64,000 nt of DNA from Hydrogenophaga palleronii NBRC 102513 (GTDB lineage Bacteria; Pseudomonadota; Gammaproteobacteria; Burkholderiales; Burkholderiaceae_C). A program made the position numbers and the translations under genes. Location: positions 80,629 to 144,628 of the forward strand of contig NZ_BCTJ01000009.1 in the NCBI RefSeq assembly GCF_001571225.1. Reading direction: 5' to 3'. Position 1 is the first letter of the stretch, and each line of letters opens with the position of its first letter. Below the pieces are notes generated by a model, which worked only from the letters and a program-made list of their open reading frames with translations, was not told the origin of the DNA and made no database searches. This document shows positions 44,486 through 53,344 of this stretch, piece by piece.

Positions 44486-46069
44486 ATGTCCGCACCGACC
44501 ACATCCATCTGGAGCCCATTGCGCCAACCCGCCTTCCGGGGCCTCTGGATCTGTGGCGCCATCTTCTTCGTCGGTGCCGGCATGCAGACCATGGCGGCGG
44601 CCTGGCTCATGGTTGAGCTCACCGGTTCGTCCTTCCTCGCCGCGCTGGTGCAGACCGCGGTGTTCCTGCCCATGTTCCTGCTGGCGCTGCCAGCCGGTGT
44701 GCTGGCCGACACCACCGACCGCCGGCGCCTGATCTCCGGCGCGCTGATCGCGCAGGTGGCTGCCAGCGCGCTGCTCGCGGCGCTGGTGCTGGCCGGCTGG
44801 GGTGGTGCGGCCTCGGTGCTGTTCCTGGTGTTCGTCTGTGGCTGCTGCACGGCGGTGCTCACGCCGGCCTGGAATTCCTCGGTGGTCGACCCGGTGCCAC
44901 GCGCCGAGTGGCCGCAGGCCATCACCGCCATCGGCATTGCCTACAACGCCGCGCGCGCCATCGGCCCCACGCTGGCCGGCCTGCTGTTCGCCAGCCTCGG
45001 TGCGGGCTGGGTGTTTGCCGTCACGGTGCTGACCACGGTGGTGATGTGGGAGTCGATCCGTCGCTGGCCGCCGCGCGCGCACCCACCGTCCACCCTGCCG
45101 CCCGAGCGGCTGTGGGGCGGTACCTTGAGCGGCCTGCGTTTCGCCTGGCACTCGCGCATCATCCTGGCGCAGCTGGTGCGGGTGATGGCCTTCAGCGCCG
45201 CCGGCTCGGCGCTGTGGGCCTTGTTGCCGGTGATCGCGCAGCGCCAGCTCGGCACCGGCGCCGAAGGCTTCGGCCTGCTGATGGGTTGCCTGGGCACCGG
45301 TGCCGTGGCCTCGGGCCTGGTGATCGGCCGGCTCCGCGCGCGCTTCGCGCTCGACCGCATCGTGGCGGTGAGCTGCTCGGTGTTTGCCGCCGTCATGTTG
45401 CTGGCGGCCTGGGTGCGTGTGCCCTGGCTGGTCTACATCGCCATGGCTTTTGGCGGCGCGGCCTGGATGGCCACCATGTCCACCTTCAACACCGCCACCC
45501 AGGCCAGCGCACCGCCCTGGGTGCGCTCGCGCGCGGTGGCGCTGCACATCGTGTCGGCGCTGGGCGCTTTTGCCATCGGCTCGGCGATCTGGGGCGCGGT
45601 GTCCGACATCGTGGGCCTGACCGGCGCGCTGGCCACCGCCGGTGTGCTGATGGCCGCCGGCCTGCTGCTGGCGCGGCCCTTCCCGCTGCGCGTGGGCGAC
45701 GACCACGAAGTGACCCAGGGCACGCCGTGGGACGAGCTGTTCGTCGAGGCCGAGCCCAGCCCCGAGGCCGGCCCGGTGGCGGTGGAGGTGGGTTACCGCA
45801 TCCGCGCTGGCGCGGACCAGGCTTTCCTCGACACCATCGCGCAGATGAAAGACCCGCGCCGCCGCGACGGCGCCACCTTCTGGCGCGTCTACAAGGACCT
45901 GGGCGAACCCTCGCGTTATGTGGAGCGCTTCATCGTCACCTCGTGGGCCGACTACCTGCACCAGCGCGCCCGCGCCACGGTGGCCGACCACGAGATCGAA
46001 ACCGAGGTGCGCGCCTTCCTGGCCGAGGGCGAAGCCGCGCACATGTCGCACTACATCGCGGAGCGCTGA
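44486..46069 (+). CDS. MFS exporter with a C-terminal ABM-like domain
   Basis: A 527-aa transporter of the MFS_3 / EntS-like group: about 11-12 hydrophobic helices (to about 415), with the motif AGVLADTTDRRRL after the second helix. A soluble C-terminal domain of about 100 residues (VEVGYRIRAGADQAFLDTI, FWRVYKDLGEPSRYVERFIV) resembles antibiotic-biosynthesis-monooxygenase folds. EntS relatives export siderophores. Its end faces the end of the iron-uptake operon 16 bp away, but a role in siderophore export is only an inference. Confidence 0.85.
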   Translation: MSAPTTSIWSPLRQPAFRGLWICGAIFFVGAGMQTMAAAWLMVELTGSSFLAALVQTAVFLPMFLLALPAGVLADTTDRRRLISGALIAQVAASALLAALVLAGWGGAASVLFLVFVCGCCTAVLTPAWNSSVVDPVPRAEWPQAITAIGIAYNAARAIGPTLAGLLFASLGAGWVFAVTVLTTVVMWESIRRWPPRAHPPSTLPPERLWGGTLSGLRFAWHSRIILAQLVRVMAFSAAGSALWALLPVIAQRQLGTGAEGFGLLMGCLGTGAVASGLVIGRLRARFALDRIVAVSCSVFAAVMLLAAWVRVPWLVYIAMAFGGAAWMATMSTFNTATQASAPPWVRSRAVALHIVSALGAFAIGSAIWGAVSDIVGLTGALATAGVLMAAGLLLARPFPLRVGDDHEVTQGTPWDELFVEAEPSPEAGPVAVEVGYRIRAGADQAFLDTIAQMKDPRRRDGATFWRVYKDLGEPSRYVERFIVTSWADYLHQRARATVADHEIETEVRAFLAEGEAAHMSHYIAER

Positions 46070-46085
46070 GGCCGGGGGCGGAACC

Positions 46086-46430
46086 TCAGGCCAGGCCGAA
46101 GGCCAGCAACCCGGCGGGCGCGGCCAGCAGGGCGGCCACGGCGGTCCAGCGCGGGCGGTAGGGCAGCGTCCAGGCCACGGCCATCGCGGCCGCGGTGAGC
46201 CAGCCGAACCAGGCCGTCAGGCCCACGCCCACACCCCAGGTGCCGATGCAGGGCCAGATGGGCGCGGCAAGCAGCGCCGTGCCGGCCAAGCGCAGCAGGC
46301 GCCGTTGATGTGCCGTTGGTTCGGCGCGCCCGGTGAGTTGTTCGTGGTGCCGGTCCATCGCCAGGCTGAGCGCGGTCATGCCGGCAAAACACCAGGCCAG
46401 CACCGCGGCGCAGAGCAGGCTGGTGTTCAC
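46086..46430 (-). CDS. DUF3325 family membrane protein
   Basis: A 114-aa protein with three hydrophobic helices, matching small DUF3325 proteins found at the end of TonB-receptor/PepSY operons. It starts with GTG at 46430, overlapping the stop of the preceding gene as GTGA. It has no known activity; by context it is an accessory of the iron-uptake or reductase system. Confidence 0.75.
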   Translation of the reverse strand: MNTSLLCAAVLAWCFAGMTALSLAMDRHHEQLTGRAEPTAHQRRLLRLAGTALLAAPIWPCIGTWGVGVGLTAWFGWLTAAAMAVAWTLPYRPRWTAVAALLAAPAGLLAFGLA

Positions 46431-46777
46431 GCGGCCATCCTCAGGGCCAGCAGCCACAGGCCCAGCACCAGGGCCGAGAGGGCCATGCCGGCCCAGGCGC
46501 GGGTGGCGCTGCGGGTGCTGAAGACCCAGATGACGAGCGCGGTGTAGAGCGTGAAGCCGAACAAGGTGGCGCCGAGCACGGCACCGGCCTGCGAGCTGCC
46601 TTCCAGTGCCCGCAGGCCACGGGCCAGCAGCGCCGTGGCGAGCGAGGTGACGGCATAACCCCCGAGCGCGGCGGCCAGCACCCGGCTGGCCACACGCCAG
46701 CGGTACGCCGCGCCGTGCTGTTTGTCTGCGTTGTTGTGTTGGCTCATGCCGGGTCCCGATGGGGTGGTGGCCTTCAT
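46427..46777 (-). CDS. DUF3649 family membrane protein
   Basis: A 116-aa protein with a soluble N-terminus and three hydrophobic helices (VLAAALGGYAVTSLATALLA, then AVLGATLFGFTLYTALVIWV and ALVLGLWLLAL). The ATG at 46777 overlaps the stop of the PepSY gene as ATGA. A second ATG at 46747 has GGGAC upstream and is an alternative start (106 aa). The DUF3649/DUF3325 pair following a PepSY protein is a common set in siderophore operons of this group. Confidence 0.78.
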   Translation of the reverse strand: MKATTPSGPGMSQHNNADKQHGAAYRWRVASRVLAAALGGYAVTSLATALLARGLRALEGSSQAGAVLGATLFGFTLYTALVIWVFSTRSATRAWAGMALSALVLGLWLLALRMAA

Positions 46778-48444
46778 GCGGCCGCCGCCGGTGTGCGGGC
46801 GGGCCGCGCCGCGGCCTGGGCGCCGTTCGCCTGGCGGCGGCGCAGGCGCAACGCGGTGACTGCGAACAGCACGCCGAAGACCAGCGTGGTGAGGTCGAAG
46901 CCGGCCAGCACCCAGTCGCCCTGCGCCAGGCTGCTGCCGAGGTGGCGGTCGGTGGTGGCCCCGTTGAGCGCGGGCAACAGGCCGAAGGCCAGCGCGGCGA
47001 CCCAGAGCTGTTCTTGCCACACGCGCAGTGCGGGTGCGGTGCGCAGCCGCACTGCGGCGTGCAGCAGCAACAGCCCCCAGGCGATGAACAGGCAGTGGAA
47101 CTCCCAGGCGCGGCGGTCTGCAAAGTCGGCCGGCAACAGGCGGTTGGCCCAGAAGTACACCGCCACCGCACTGCACAGGCCGGCGATGGTGCCGATGTTC
47201 AGCGCCTCGACCAGCCGGAAACCGAAGGCCACGGACTGGCCTGCCTTGAGGCGCTTGTCCTGGTCGCGCCGGCGCTTCACCGTCCACAGCACCAGGCCGG
47301 TGGCGATCATGGCGCAGCCCAGCAGGCCGGAGAGAAAGTACAGCCAGCGCAAGGCCCAGCCGGCGAACATGCCTTCGTGCAGGTTGATCAACACGTCCTG
47401 CACGTTCCAGGCGGTGCCGCGCTGGCGCTGCGGGTCGGCCAGCGCTTGGCCGCTGCTGCCGTCGAACACCAGGCGGTCGTTGCCGAGCACGGTGGCGCCT
47501 TCGCGTGTGAAGGTGATGCGCGAGCCTTGTTGCCCCGGGTGTTCGATCGACACCCGGTCGGGGCCGACGGCACCCCAGCGCGCCTGCACCTGTTGCAGCG
47601 GCACACGCAGGTCGATCAGAGGCGCCGCCACACCCAAACCGGGTGCCGGTTTGGCGTACTCGGGGTCGGGCGTGAACAGCGGGTCGAACTTCGAGTTGCC
47701 GCGCGGGTTGAGCGGGTTGGCGCGGGCCGTGGCTTCCTTGCTCGCGCCGTAGCTGTCCACCATGGCGGCGGGCATGTACTGGTCCATGAAGAACACCAGG
47801 CCGCTGTAGGTGATCATCAGGAAGAAGGGCAGTGCGGTCACGCTGATCAGGTTGTGCGCGTCCAGCCAGCTGCGTTGCCCCTTGCCGGGGCGGAAGGTGA
47901 AGAAGTCGGTGAAGATTTTCTTGTGGGTGACGATGCCGCTGACGATGGCCAGCAGCATCAGCATGGTGCACACGCCGACGATCAGCACGCCGGTGCGTTC
48001 GGACATGTAGTGCAGCGCGTAGTGCATGCGGTAGAGCGCTACACCGCCGCCAGTGCGCCGCAGTTCCGCGCGGTCTTGCGGCACGATGGTTTCGCCCGTC
48101 ACCGGCTCGATGTAGCGGCTGCCCTGGCCGTAGCGCACGTTCTCCTTCAGGCCGGGCCAGTGGATGCGCCAGTGCGGGATGTCGCGGTCGGCCGGCAGGT
48201 GGATGATCCAGCGCGCCGCGTCGGGCTGTTCCGCCGCCAGCAGCGCCTGCGCGGTGGCCAGGCCCACGGCCGGCGCCACCTGCGTGAGCGGTGGCGGCCG
48301 GCGCTCGGGCTGCATCCAGCGGCCGATCTCTTCGTCGAAGTAACCGACGGTGCCGGTGAGGAAGACGAAGAACAGCACCCAGCCGACCACCAGGCCGGTC
48401 CAGGTGTGCAGCCAGGCCATGCACTGGCGAAAGCCGTCTTTCAT
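46774..48444 (-). CDS. PepSY-associated transmembrane protein (probable ferri-siderophore reductase)
   Basis: A 556-aa inner-membrane protein with an N-terminal helix (WLHTWTGLVVGWVLFFVFLT), a large periplasmic PepSY-type region, a second helix pair around 155-215 (YALHYMSERTGVLIVGVCTM, HNLISVTALPFFLMITYSGL) and four C-terminal helices. Family members are proposed to reduce iron in the periplasm, using conserved His residues for haem. It starts 25 nt after the TonB receptor gene, so it acts in the same uptake pathway. Confidence 0.88.
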   Translation of the reverse strand: MKDGFRQCMAWLHTWTGLVVGWVLFFVFLTGTVGYFDEEIGRWMQPERRPPPLTQVAPAVGLATAQALLAAEQPDAARWIIHLPADRDIPHWRIHWPGLKENVRYGQGSRYIEPVTGETIVPQDRAELRRTGGGVALYRMHYALHYMSERTGVLIVGVCTMLMLLAIVSGIVTHKKIFTDFFTFRPGKGQRSWLDAHNLISVTALPFFLMITYSGLVFFMDQYMPAAMVDSYGASKEATARANPLNPRGNSKFDPLFTPDPEYAKPAPGLGVAAPLIDLRVPLQQVQARWGAVGPDRVSIEHPGQQGSRITFTREGATVLGNDRLVFDGSSGQALADPQRQRGTAWNVQDVLINLHEGMFAGWALRWLYFLSGLLGCAMIATGLVLWTVKRRRDQDKRLKAGQSVAFGFRLVEALNIGTIAGLCSAVAVYFWANRLLPADFADRRAWEFHCLFIAWGLLLLHAAVRLRTAPALRVWQEQLWVAALAFGLLPALNGATTDRHLGSSLAQGDWVLAGFDLTTLVFGVLFAVTALRLRRRQANGAQAAARPARTPAAAA

Positions 48445-48469
48445 GCCGAGCCCGTTGCTTGCCGTGCGC

Positions 48470-50968
48470 TCAGAACCGGCCGCGCAGGCTCAGCACCACG
48501 TTGCGCGGGTCGCCATACCAGTTGCCGCTGGCGCTGTTGCCGATCTGCTTGTAGTAGGTCTTGTCGAACAGGTTGTTGACGTTGAGCGCAGCGCTCCAGG
48601 TGCGGTTGATGCGGTACTGCACGGAGGCGTTCCACACCGCATACCCGGCCTGGCTGAAACGGAACGGCACGCCCGGCCCGTTGAACAGGCCGGAGACCGG
48701 GTTGTAGGTGTTGGCGGTGCCGGCCACGTGGGTCGCGCTCTGCAGGTTCACACCCGCGCCGACCGTCCAGGCCGAGAGGTCTTCGGGCAGGCGGTAGCTG
48801 GTCCAGAGCTTGAACAGGTGGCGCGGTGTTCTGGAGTGGTAGGCCAGGTGGGTGGTCTTGTTGCTGTTCGAGTTGTAGGTGTAGCCGGCGAACAGCTGCC
48901 AGTTGCGCGCCAGCTGGCCCGAGATCTCGGCGTCGATGCCCTGGCTCACCACCTTGCCTTGTGGCAGGTGGCAGCAGTTGAGGCCTTCGGCGCCGATCGC
49001 GGTGCTCGGGTAGCCGGGGTCGCGCACCGCTTCGCCGTTGCGTTCGATGCGGTAGAGCGCAAACGCGCTGGTCAGGCGCCCGCCCGCGTGTTCGCCTTTC
49101 AGGCCCAGCTCGTAGTTGCGGCCGGTGATGGCGTCCAGCGGCGTGCCGGGCAGCGGGCCTTGCAGCCGGCTGGCTTGCGACTGGTGGATTTCGGCGATGC
49201 TGCCGTAGGCGGTCCAGCGGTCCGACAGGTCGTGCACCAGGCCGGCGTAGGGCGTGAAGATACCCGACTCTTTGTAGCCGGTCCGGCTGCTGGAGGTGAC
49301 GTCACCCGCGCGGTTGTATGCCACGTAGGGCGACTGGTAGGCGTAGCTGGAGTAGCGGCCGCCGAAGATGGCCTTGGTGCGGTCGCTGAGGTTGGCGGTC
49401 AGGCGGCCGTACAGGGCTTTTTGCGTGGCGCCGAAATCGGGGTAACCACCAGAGCGCCAGACCAGGCTCGGGTAGGGGATGGAGTGGGGGTCGAAGTTGA
49501 AGACGTTCTTCGGCGTCAGCGCCGGGTTGAAGTCGGTGACGATGTTGTATTCGTCGTTCTTGACCTTCTGCCAGTCCATCCCGACCAGCAGCTTGTGTTC
49601 GCGGCCCAGCAGCGGGAACGAACCGCTGGCGTTGATGTCCAGCGCGTACTTGTCGGTGCCGTACTGCTTGTGGCTCGAAAAGAAGCCGGGAATGGTGCCG
49701 CTGAGCGGGTCGATCGCGCCGGAGGCTTCCACCGCCACGATGTCGCTGTCGAACGTCACCACGTTGGCATGCACCTTCAGGCGCCAGTCGCCGGCCAGGC
49801 GCTGGTCGAGCTGCGCGAAGACTTCGCTGCTGGTTTTGCTGCGGTCGTTCCAGGTCGGGAACAGGGAGGTGTTGCGCGGCAGGCCGAGGTCGGCGCCATT
49901 GGCGTAACGCGGCAGGCCGGTGCGCCAGGGCGCGTCGTCCAGCTGTTCGTGGCTGGCGCCCAGGGTCACCATGGTCGAGGGCGTGAGGTCGGCTTCCACG
50001 ATGCCGTACAGCAGCGTGGTGCGCGCCTTGCCGTTGTCGTAGAAAAACTCGCGGTCGGTGTGCGACACCAGGGCGCGGCCGCGCACGTTGCCGTTCTGCG
50101 TGAGCGGGCCCGCCACGTCGAGTTCGGCGCCGTACTGGTTCCAGCGGCCGGCCGAGAGCGTCACCTGCGTCTGCGGCGTGTGGGTGGGGCGCTTGCGCAC
50201 CAGGTTGACCGAGCCGCCGGGTGTGCCGGTGCCGCCGAACAGGCCGTCCGGCCCACGCACCACCTGCACGCTGTCGTACTGCGCGAGGTTGGGTGAGTAA
50301 TTGGCGCCGAAGCCGTCGATGGCGGCACCGTCCACCTGCACGTTGCCGATCTTGAAGCCGCGCGAATACACACCTTCGGCGGCGCCGTTGTAGCCCGAGC
50401 TCTCCAGCGTCACGCCGGTGGTCTGCCCCAGCACCTCGCCGATGGACGTCAGGCCCTGGTCTTCGATGCGCTGGCGCGTCACCACGGTGACCGACTGCGG
50501 GATCTCGCGCACCTTCTGTTCACCCTTGCCGAACTGGATCGCGCTCGGCGCATACGAGCCGTTGCCTTCGGTGGTGGCACTGCGTTCGCTCTGGGCCGTC
50601 ACCGTGACGGTGGCCAGTGCCGGGTCGGTGGCGGCGTCTGCCTGCGGTGCCTGCTGCACGGTGATGGCGTTGCCGTCGATGTGGGCCACCAGGCCGCTGC
50701 CGGCCAGCAGGCGGTCGGCCGCCTGGCGCGTGGTGAAGCGGCCCGAGACGGCCGGCGCCGTCTTGCCGGCCAGCAGCGCGGGCGCGGCCACCAGCGTGGT
50801 GCGGGTCTGGCGCGCCAGCTCGGTCAGGGCTTGCGACAACGGTTGGGCGGCCAGCGAGATTTCCACCGCGCTGGCGGTCTGGGCCCACACGGCGGGGGTG
50901 GCGCCGAGCGCCAGGGCGGCTGCCAGCGCCAGGGGCGCCAGGGCAAACCGGGTACGAGACATCTGCAT
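48470..50968 (-). CDS. TonB-dependent siderophore receptor with a signalling (STN) domain
   Basis: An 832-aa outer-membrane receptor. After the signal peptide (ending near PAVWAQ) comes the STN domain (about 35-105), which contacts the FecR-type protein, then the plug (about 140-250; RQRIEDQGLTSIGEVL, VQVVRGPDGLFGG) and the 22-strand barrel ending in VVLSLRGRF with the terminal Phe. It is of the FpvA/FoxA type. The start at 50968 suits the GGAG site; an ATG at 50977 is too close to it. It is preceded by an ECF-type promoter motif. Confidence 0.94.
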   Translation of the reverse strand: MQMSRTRFALAPLALAAALALGATPAVWAQTASAVEISLAAQPLSQALTELARQTRTTLVAAPALLAGKTAPAVSGRFTTRQAADRLLAGSGLVAHIDGNAITVQQAPQADAATDPALATVTVTAQSERSATTEGNGSYAPSAIQFGKGEQKVREIPQSVTVVTRQRIEDQGLTSIGEVLGQTTGVTLESSGYNGAAEGVYSRGFKIGNVQVDGAAIDGFGANYSPNLAQYDSVQVVRGPDGLFGGTGTPGGSVNLVRKRPTHTPQTQVTLSAGRWNQYGAELDVAGPLTQNGNVRGRALVSHTDREFFYDNGKARTTLLYGIVEADLTPSTMVTLGASHEQLDDAPWRTGLPRYANGADLGLPRNTSLFPTWNDRSKTSSEVFAQLDQRLAGDWRLKVHANVVTFDSDIVAVEASGAIDPLSGTIPGFFSSHKQYGTDKYALDINASGSFPLLGREHKLLVGMDWQKVKNDEYNIVTDFNPALTPKNVFNFDPHSIPYPSLVWRSGGYPDFGATQKALYGRLTANLSDRTKAIFGGRYSSYAYQSPYVAYNRAGDVTSSSRTGYKESGIFTPYAGLVHDLSDRWTAYGSIAEIHQSQASRLQGPLPGTPLDAITGRNYELGLKGEHAGGRLTSAFALYRIERNGEAVRDPGYPSTAIGAEGLNCCHLPQGKVVSQGIDAEISGQLARNWQLFAGYTYNSNSNKTTHLAYHSRTPRHLFKLWTSYRLPEDLSAWTVGAGVNLQSATHVAGTANTYNPVSGLFNGPGVPFRFSQAGYAVWNASVQYRINRTWSAALNVNNLFDKTYYKQIGNSASGNWYGDPRNVVLSLRGRF

Positions 50969-50991
50969 CGAATCCATCTCCAGAATGAAAT

Positions 50992-51012
50992 GGGCATCGA
51001 AAAAAGATGCCC
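50992..51012 (-). repeat. Hairpin in the leader of the receptor gene
   Basis: GGGCATC and GATGCCC form a 7-bp stem around an A/T-rich 7-base loop, 24 bp before the receptor start. It could influence mRNA stability or translation. Confidence 0.4.
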
Positions 51013-51022
51013 TCGTCTGGAG

Positions 51023-51051
51023 GACGGATCAGGGCGCGCAACCCTGATGTG
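51023..51051 (-). promoter_or_regulatory. ECF (FecI-type) promoter of the receptor gene
   Basis: On the minus strand CACATCAGG is followed after exactly 15 bp by CCGTC, 55 bp before the receptor start. The same boxes with the same spacing lie before fecR. A T-tract lies just upstream in both cases. This is probably the -35/-10 pair read by the local FecI-like sigma factor. Confidence 0.65.
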
Positions 51052-51077
51052 TCGGGTACGAAAAGTGCAAAAAAATC

Positions 51078-52316
51078 TCAGCCGCGCAGGCCGACGATCT
51101 CGGTGAAGCCGTCGCGTTTGTGCAGCCGCACCGGCAGCACCTGCGGCAGGCTGCGCACGAAGCTGCCGATGTTGCGCAGGTCCACGCTGGCGGTCACCGG
51201 CAGCGCGCCGGTGGCCGCGTCGCCGATGCTGAGCGGCAGATCGGCGTAGCGCCCGAGCTCGGCCAGCACATCGGCCAGCTCGGTGTTCTCGAAACTCAGG
51301 CGCTGGCTCAGCCAGGGCGCCATGGCATCGGCGCTCACCGCCTTCACCTCGCCGGCCTGGCCGTTTTCGTCGGCACTCACGCTGTGGCCGGCGTGCAGCT
51401 CGATCACGTCTTCGGGCCGCTCACCGCCCAGCGCCGGCGCCACGCGCACCTGGCCTTCCATCACCGCGACCTGCACCGCCTGCTGGCCGAGCGAAGGTGT
51501 GTAGCGCACCGAAAAGCGGGTGCCCAGGGCGGTGATGCGGGCGCCGCCCGCGAGCACGTCGAAGGGGCGGTCGCGGTCGCCCTGTACCTGGAACACCACC
51601 TGGCCCTCGGGCATCACCACCTCGCGGCGCTGGCGGTACAGCGTCACCTCGGCCTGGGTGGAGGCGTCCATCTGCAGGCGGCTGCCGTCGGGCAGGCGCG
51701 CTTCCATCTGCTGGCCGCGCTGGGTGGCGAACTGCTGGCTGTAGACCGGCTGGGCCTGCCAATGCGCCCAGCCGAACCAGCCGCCGCCCAGCACGCCCAG
51801 CGCCACCACGGCGGCCAGGGCCTGCGGCAACGCGCGGCGCAGCAGGCCGCTGCGGCGGGCTGGGGCGACGACTTCGGTGTGGGTGTCGGTGTCGGTTTGG
51901 GTATCGGCTGGTGCAGGGGGTGTGGTGACGGGGCGCTGCTGTTGTGCCGCCATGTCACGCGCCGAAGACTGCTGCGCGCTGTCGATGGCCAGCGTGGTGC
52001 GCAGCCGGGCCGTGCCGGCCGGCGGGATCGCTTGCACCGCGTCGAACACGCCGGCCATGTCGTCGTAGGCCGCGCGGTGTTCGGGGGCGGCCTGCAGCCA
52101 GGCCTGCAGCTCGGCCTGCTCGGATTCAGAGAGGCCGTCGGATGCGCGCACCGACCAGTGCAGCGCCGCCAGTTCCACCGCCGACAGTTCGTCGAGCGCC
52201 GACGCGCCGTCGTCGCCCGCTTCCGGCAACGCGCTGTCCGCATCCCGCCGTGCGCCGCGCGCGGCACCGGCCGCCGCGAGCGGCGGCTGGGAGGGCGGGA
52301 GGTGGCGGTCGGTCAT
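51078..52316 (-). CDS. fecR: FecR-type anti-sigma / signal transducer
   Basis: A 412-aa inner-membrane protein carrying the signal from the receptor STN domain to the sigma factor. The cytoplasmic N-terminal FecR domain (about 40-110: ALHWSVRASDGLSESEQAEL, WLQAAPEHRAAYDDM) is followed by one transmembrane helix (ALAAVVALGVLGGGWFGWAH) and a periplasmic FecR domain (about 220-320) with an STN-like C-terminus. The ATG at 52316 was chosen over an upstream ATG that lies in the promoter region. Confidence 0.92.
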   Translation of the reverse strand: MTDRHLPPSQPPLAAAGAARGARRDADSALPEAGDDGASALDELSAVELAALHWSVRASDGLSESEQAELQAWLQAAPEHRAAYDDMAGVFDAVQAIPPAGTARLRTTLAIDSAQQSSARDMAAQQQRPVTTPPAPADTQTDTDTHTEVVAPARRSGLLRRALPQALAAVVALGVLGGGWFGWAHWQAQPVYSQQFATQRGQQMEARLPDGSRLQMDASTQAEVTLYRQRREVVMPEGQVVFQVQGDRDRPFDVLAGGARITALGTRFSVRYTPSLGQQAVQVAVMEGQVRVAPALGGERPEDVIELHAGHSVSADENGQAGEVKAVSADAMAPWLSQRLSFENTELADVLAELGRYADLPLSIGDAATGALPVTASVDLRNIGSFVRSLPQVLPVRLHKRDGFTEIVGLRG

Positions 52317-52365
52317 GGCGGTGCGTATTGTCGGGCTTGTGTGCGGACGGGCTTCTGAAAGGGAA

Positions 52366-52394
52366 GACGGATGGCGGCCGGACAACCTGATGTG
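52366..52394 (-). promoter_or_regulatory. ECF (FecI-type) promoter of fecR
   Basis: CACATCAGG-N15-CCGTC on the minus strand, 50 bp before the fecR start. Nine of nine bases in the first box and five of five in the second match the receptor promoter at 51023-51051, and a T-tract precedes it. Confidence 0.65.
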
Positions 52395-52432
52395 GCGGGC
52401 GCAAAAAAACGCCCTGCACCGGGCGCGCGGAA

Positions 52433-52957
52433 TCAGTCCACCGGGTCGCCGGTGGCCGGCTGCGCCACACGCCTGGCCTCGGGCATGCCGCCCAGCGCCT
52501 TGCGGCAGGTGGCCACCGCCAGCATGATGTGCCGCTCCACCATGTTGAGGCTCACGCCCATCGTGTGCGCCACCTCAGCCTGTGGCAGGCCTTCGATCTT
52601 GTGCAGGATGAACGCCTGGCGGCAGCGCGGTGGCAGGGCCTCGATGGTGCTGACCAGCAACTGCACACGCTGTTGCCCCGCGTACACCACCTCGGGCTCG
52701 CAGGCCGCGGGCGCCGCGTGTTCGAGCAGCACGGCATCGCTTTCATGGCGGCGCAACTGCAACTGGCGGTGGCGGTCGATCAGCAGGTTGCGCGCCACCT
52801 CGTACAACAGGGCGCGCACGTTGTCGACCTCACCACCCGCGTAGCGGCGTTCCAGCACGCGCTGGATGGTCTGTTGTGTGAGGTCTTGTGCTTCGTGCAC
52901 GTCTTTCACCGAATGGGCGAAGAAGCGCAACAACTCGTCGTAGTACCGCTCGTGCAC
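52433..52957 (-). CDS. fecI: FecI-family ECF sigma factor
   Basis: RNA polymerase sigma factor of the iron-starvation type, about 174 aa. Region 2 (RYYDELLRFFAHSVKDVHEA, VRALLYEVARNLLIDRHR) and region 4 (ALPPRCRQAFILHKIEGLPQ, VAHTMGVSLNMVERHIM) are complete. No ATG lies in a suitable place; GTG at 52957 gives normal family length but has no ribosome site, so the start is uncertain. It is upstream of fecR and the receptor and carries a Fur-like box in its promoter region. Confidence 0.88.
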   Translation of the reverse strand: MHERYYDELLRFFAHSVKDVHEAQDLTQQTIQRVLERRYAGGEVDNVRALLYEVARNLLIDRHRQLQLRRHESDAVLLEHAAPAACEPEVVYAGQQRVQLLVSTIEALPPRCRQAFILHKIEGLPQAEVAHTMGVSLNMVERHIMLAVATCRKALGGMPEARRVAQPATGDPVD

Positions 52958-53075
52958 GATGTGTCCAGCCAGAAAGCCAAAGGAGCCAAAAGAATCCGTC
53001 GTTGGGCTGAGATGTGGCGGCGGCTGGATCTGAAGCGCGGGGTGGACGGGACGGCCGGCATTGTAAACCGCGCAA

Positions 53076-53090
53076 TGCGAATAAATCTCA
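53076..53090 (-). promoter_or_regulatory. Fur box upstream of fecI
   Basis: TGAGATTTATTCGCA (minus strand) matches the 7-1-7 Fur consensus TGATAATNATTATCA at 10 of 14 positions, in a short AT-rich island within GC-rich DNA. A TACAAT -10 candidate lies just downstream at 53060-53065. This suggests iron repression of the sigma gene. Confidence 0.5.
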
Positions 53091-53176
53091 TTGGCATGGC
53101 CTGCAACCGGCCATCCCGGCGTCACTAAGATAGGGCCCGTTTGCCCGCGCCGCGTGCCACCCTTCAAAGGACTCCC

Positions 53177-53344
53177 ATGAGCCAGACCAACGCCCTTGCG
53201 CGTGTGGATGCGGACACTGCCCAGGCCGCAACCCTGTTCGTTCAGCAGGCGCTGGCCGCCCATGCGGCGCGCGGCCCTGCGCCACTCGCAGCCGGCACCC
53301 TGGTTGAGCACCGCTGCGCACGCCAGGTCGGGGGTGCGCGGTGA
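53177..53344 (+). CDS. Small unknown protein (55 aa)
   Basis: An ORF with AAAGGA 6 nt before its ATG. Its stop overlaps the GTG start of the TSUP gene as GTGA. The product is Ala-rich, probably helical in the first half (ARVDADTAQAATLFVQQALA), with one Cys and a basic C-terminus. No signal or membrane segment. The ribosome site and overlap suggest it is translated, either as a functional peptide or as a leader for coupling. Confidence 0.5.
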   Translation: MSQTNALARVDADTAQAATLFVQQALAAHAARGPAPLAAGTLVEHRCARQVGGAR

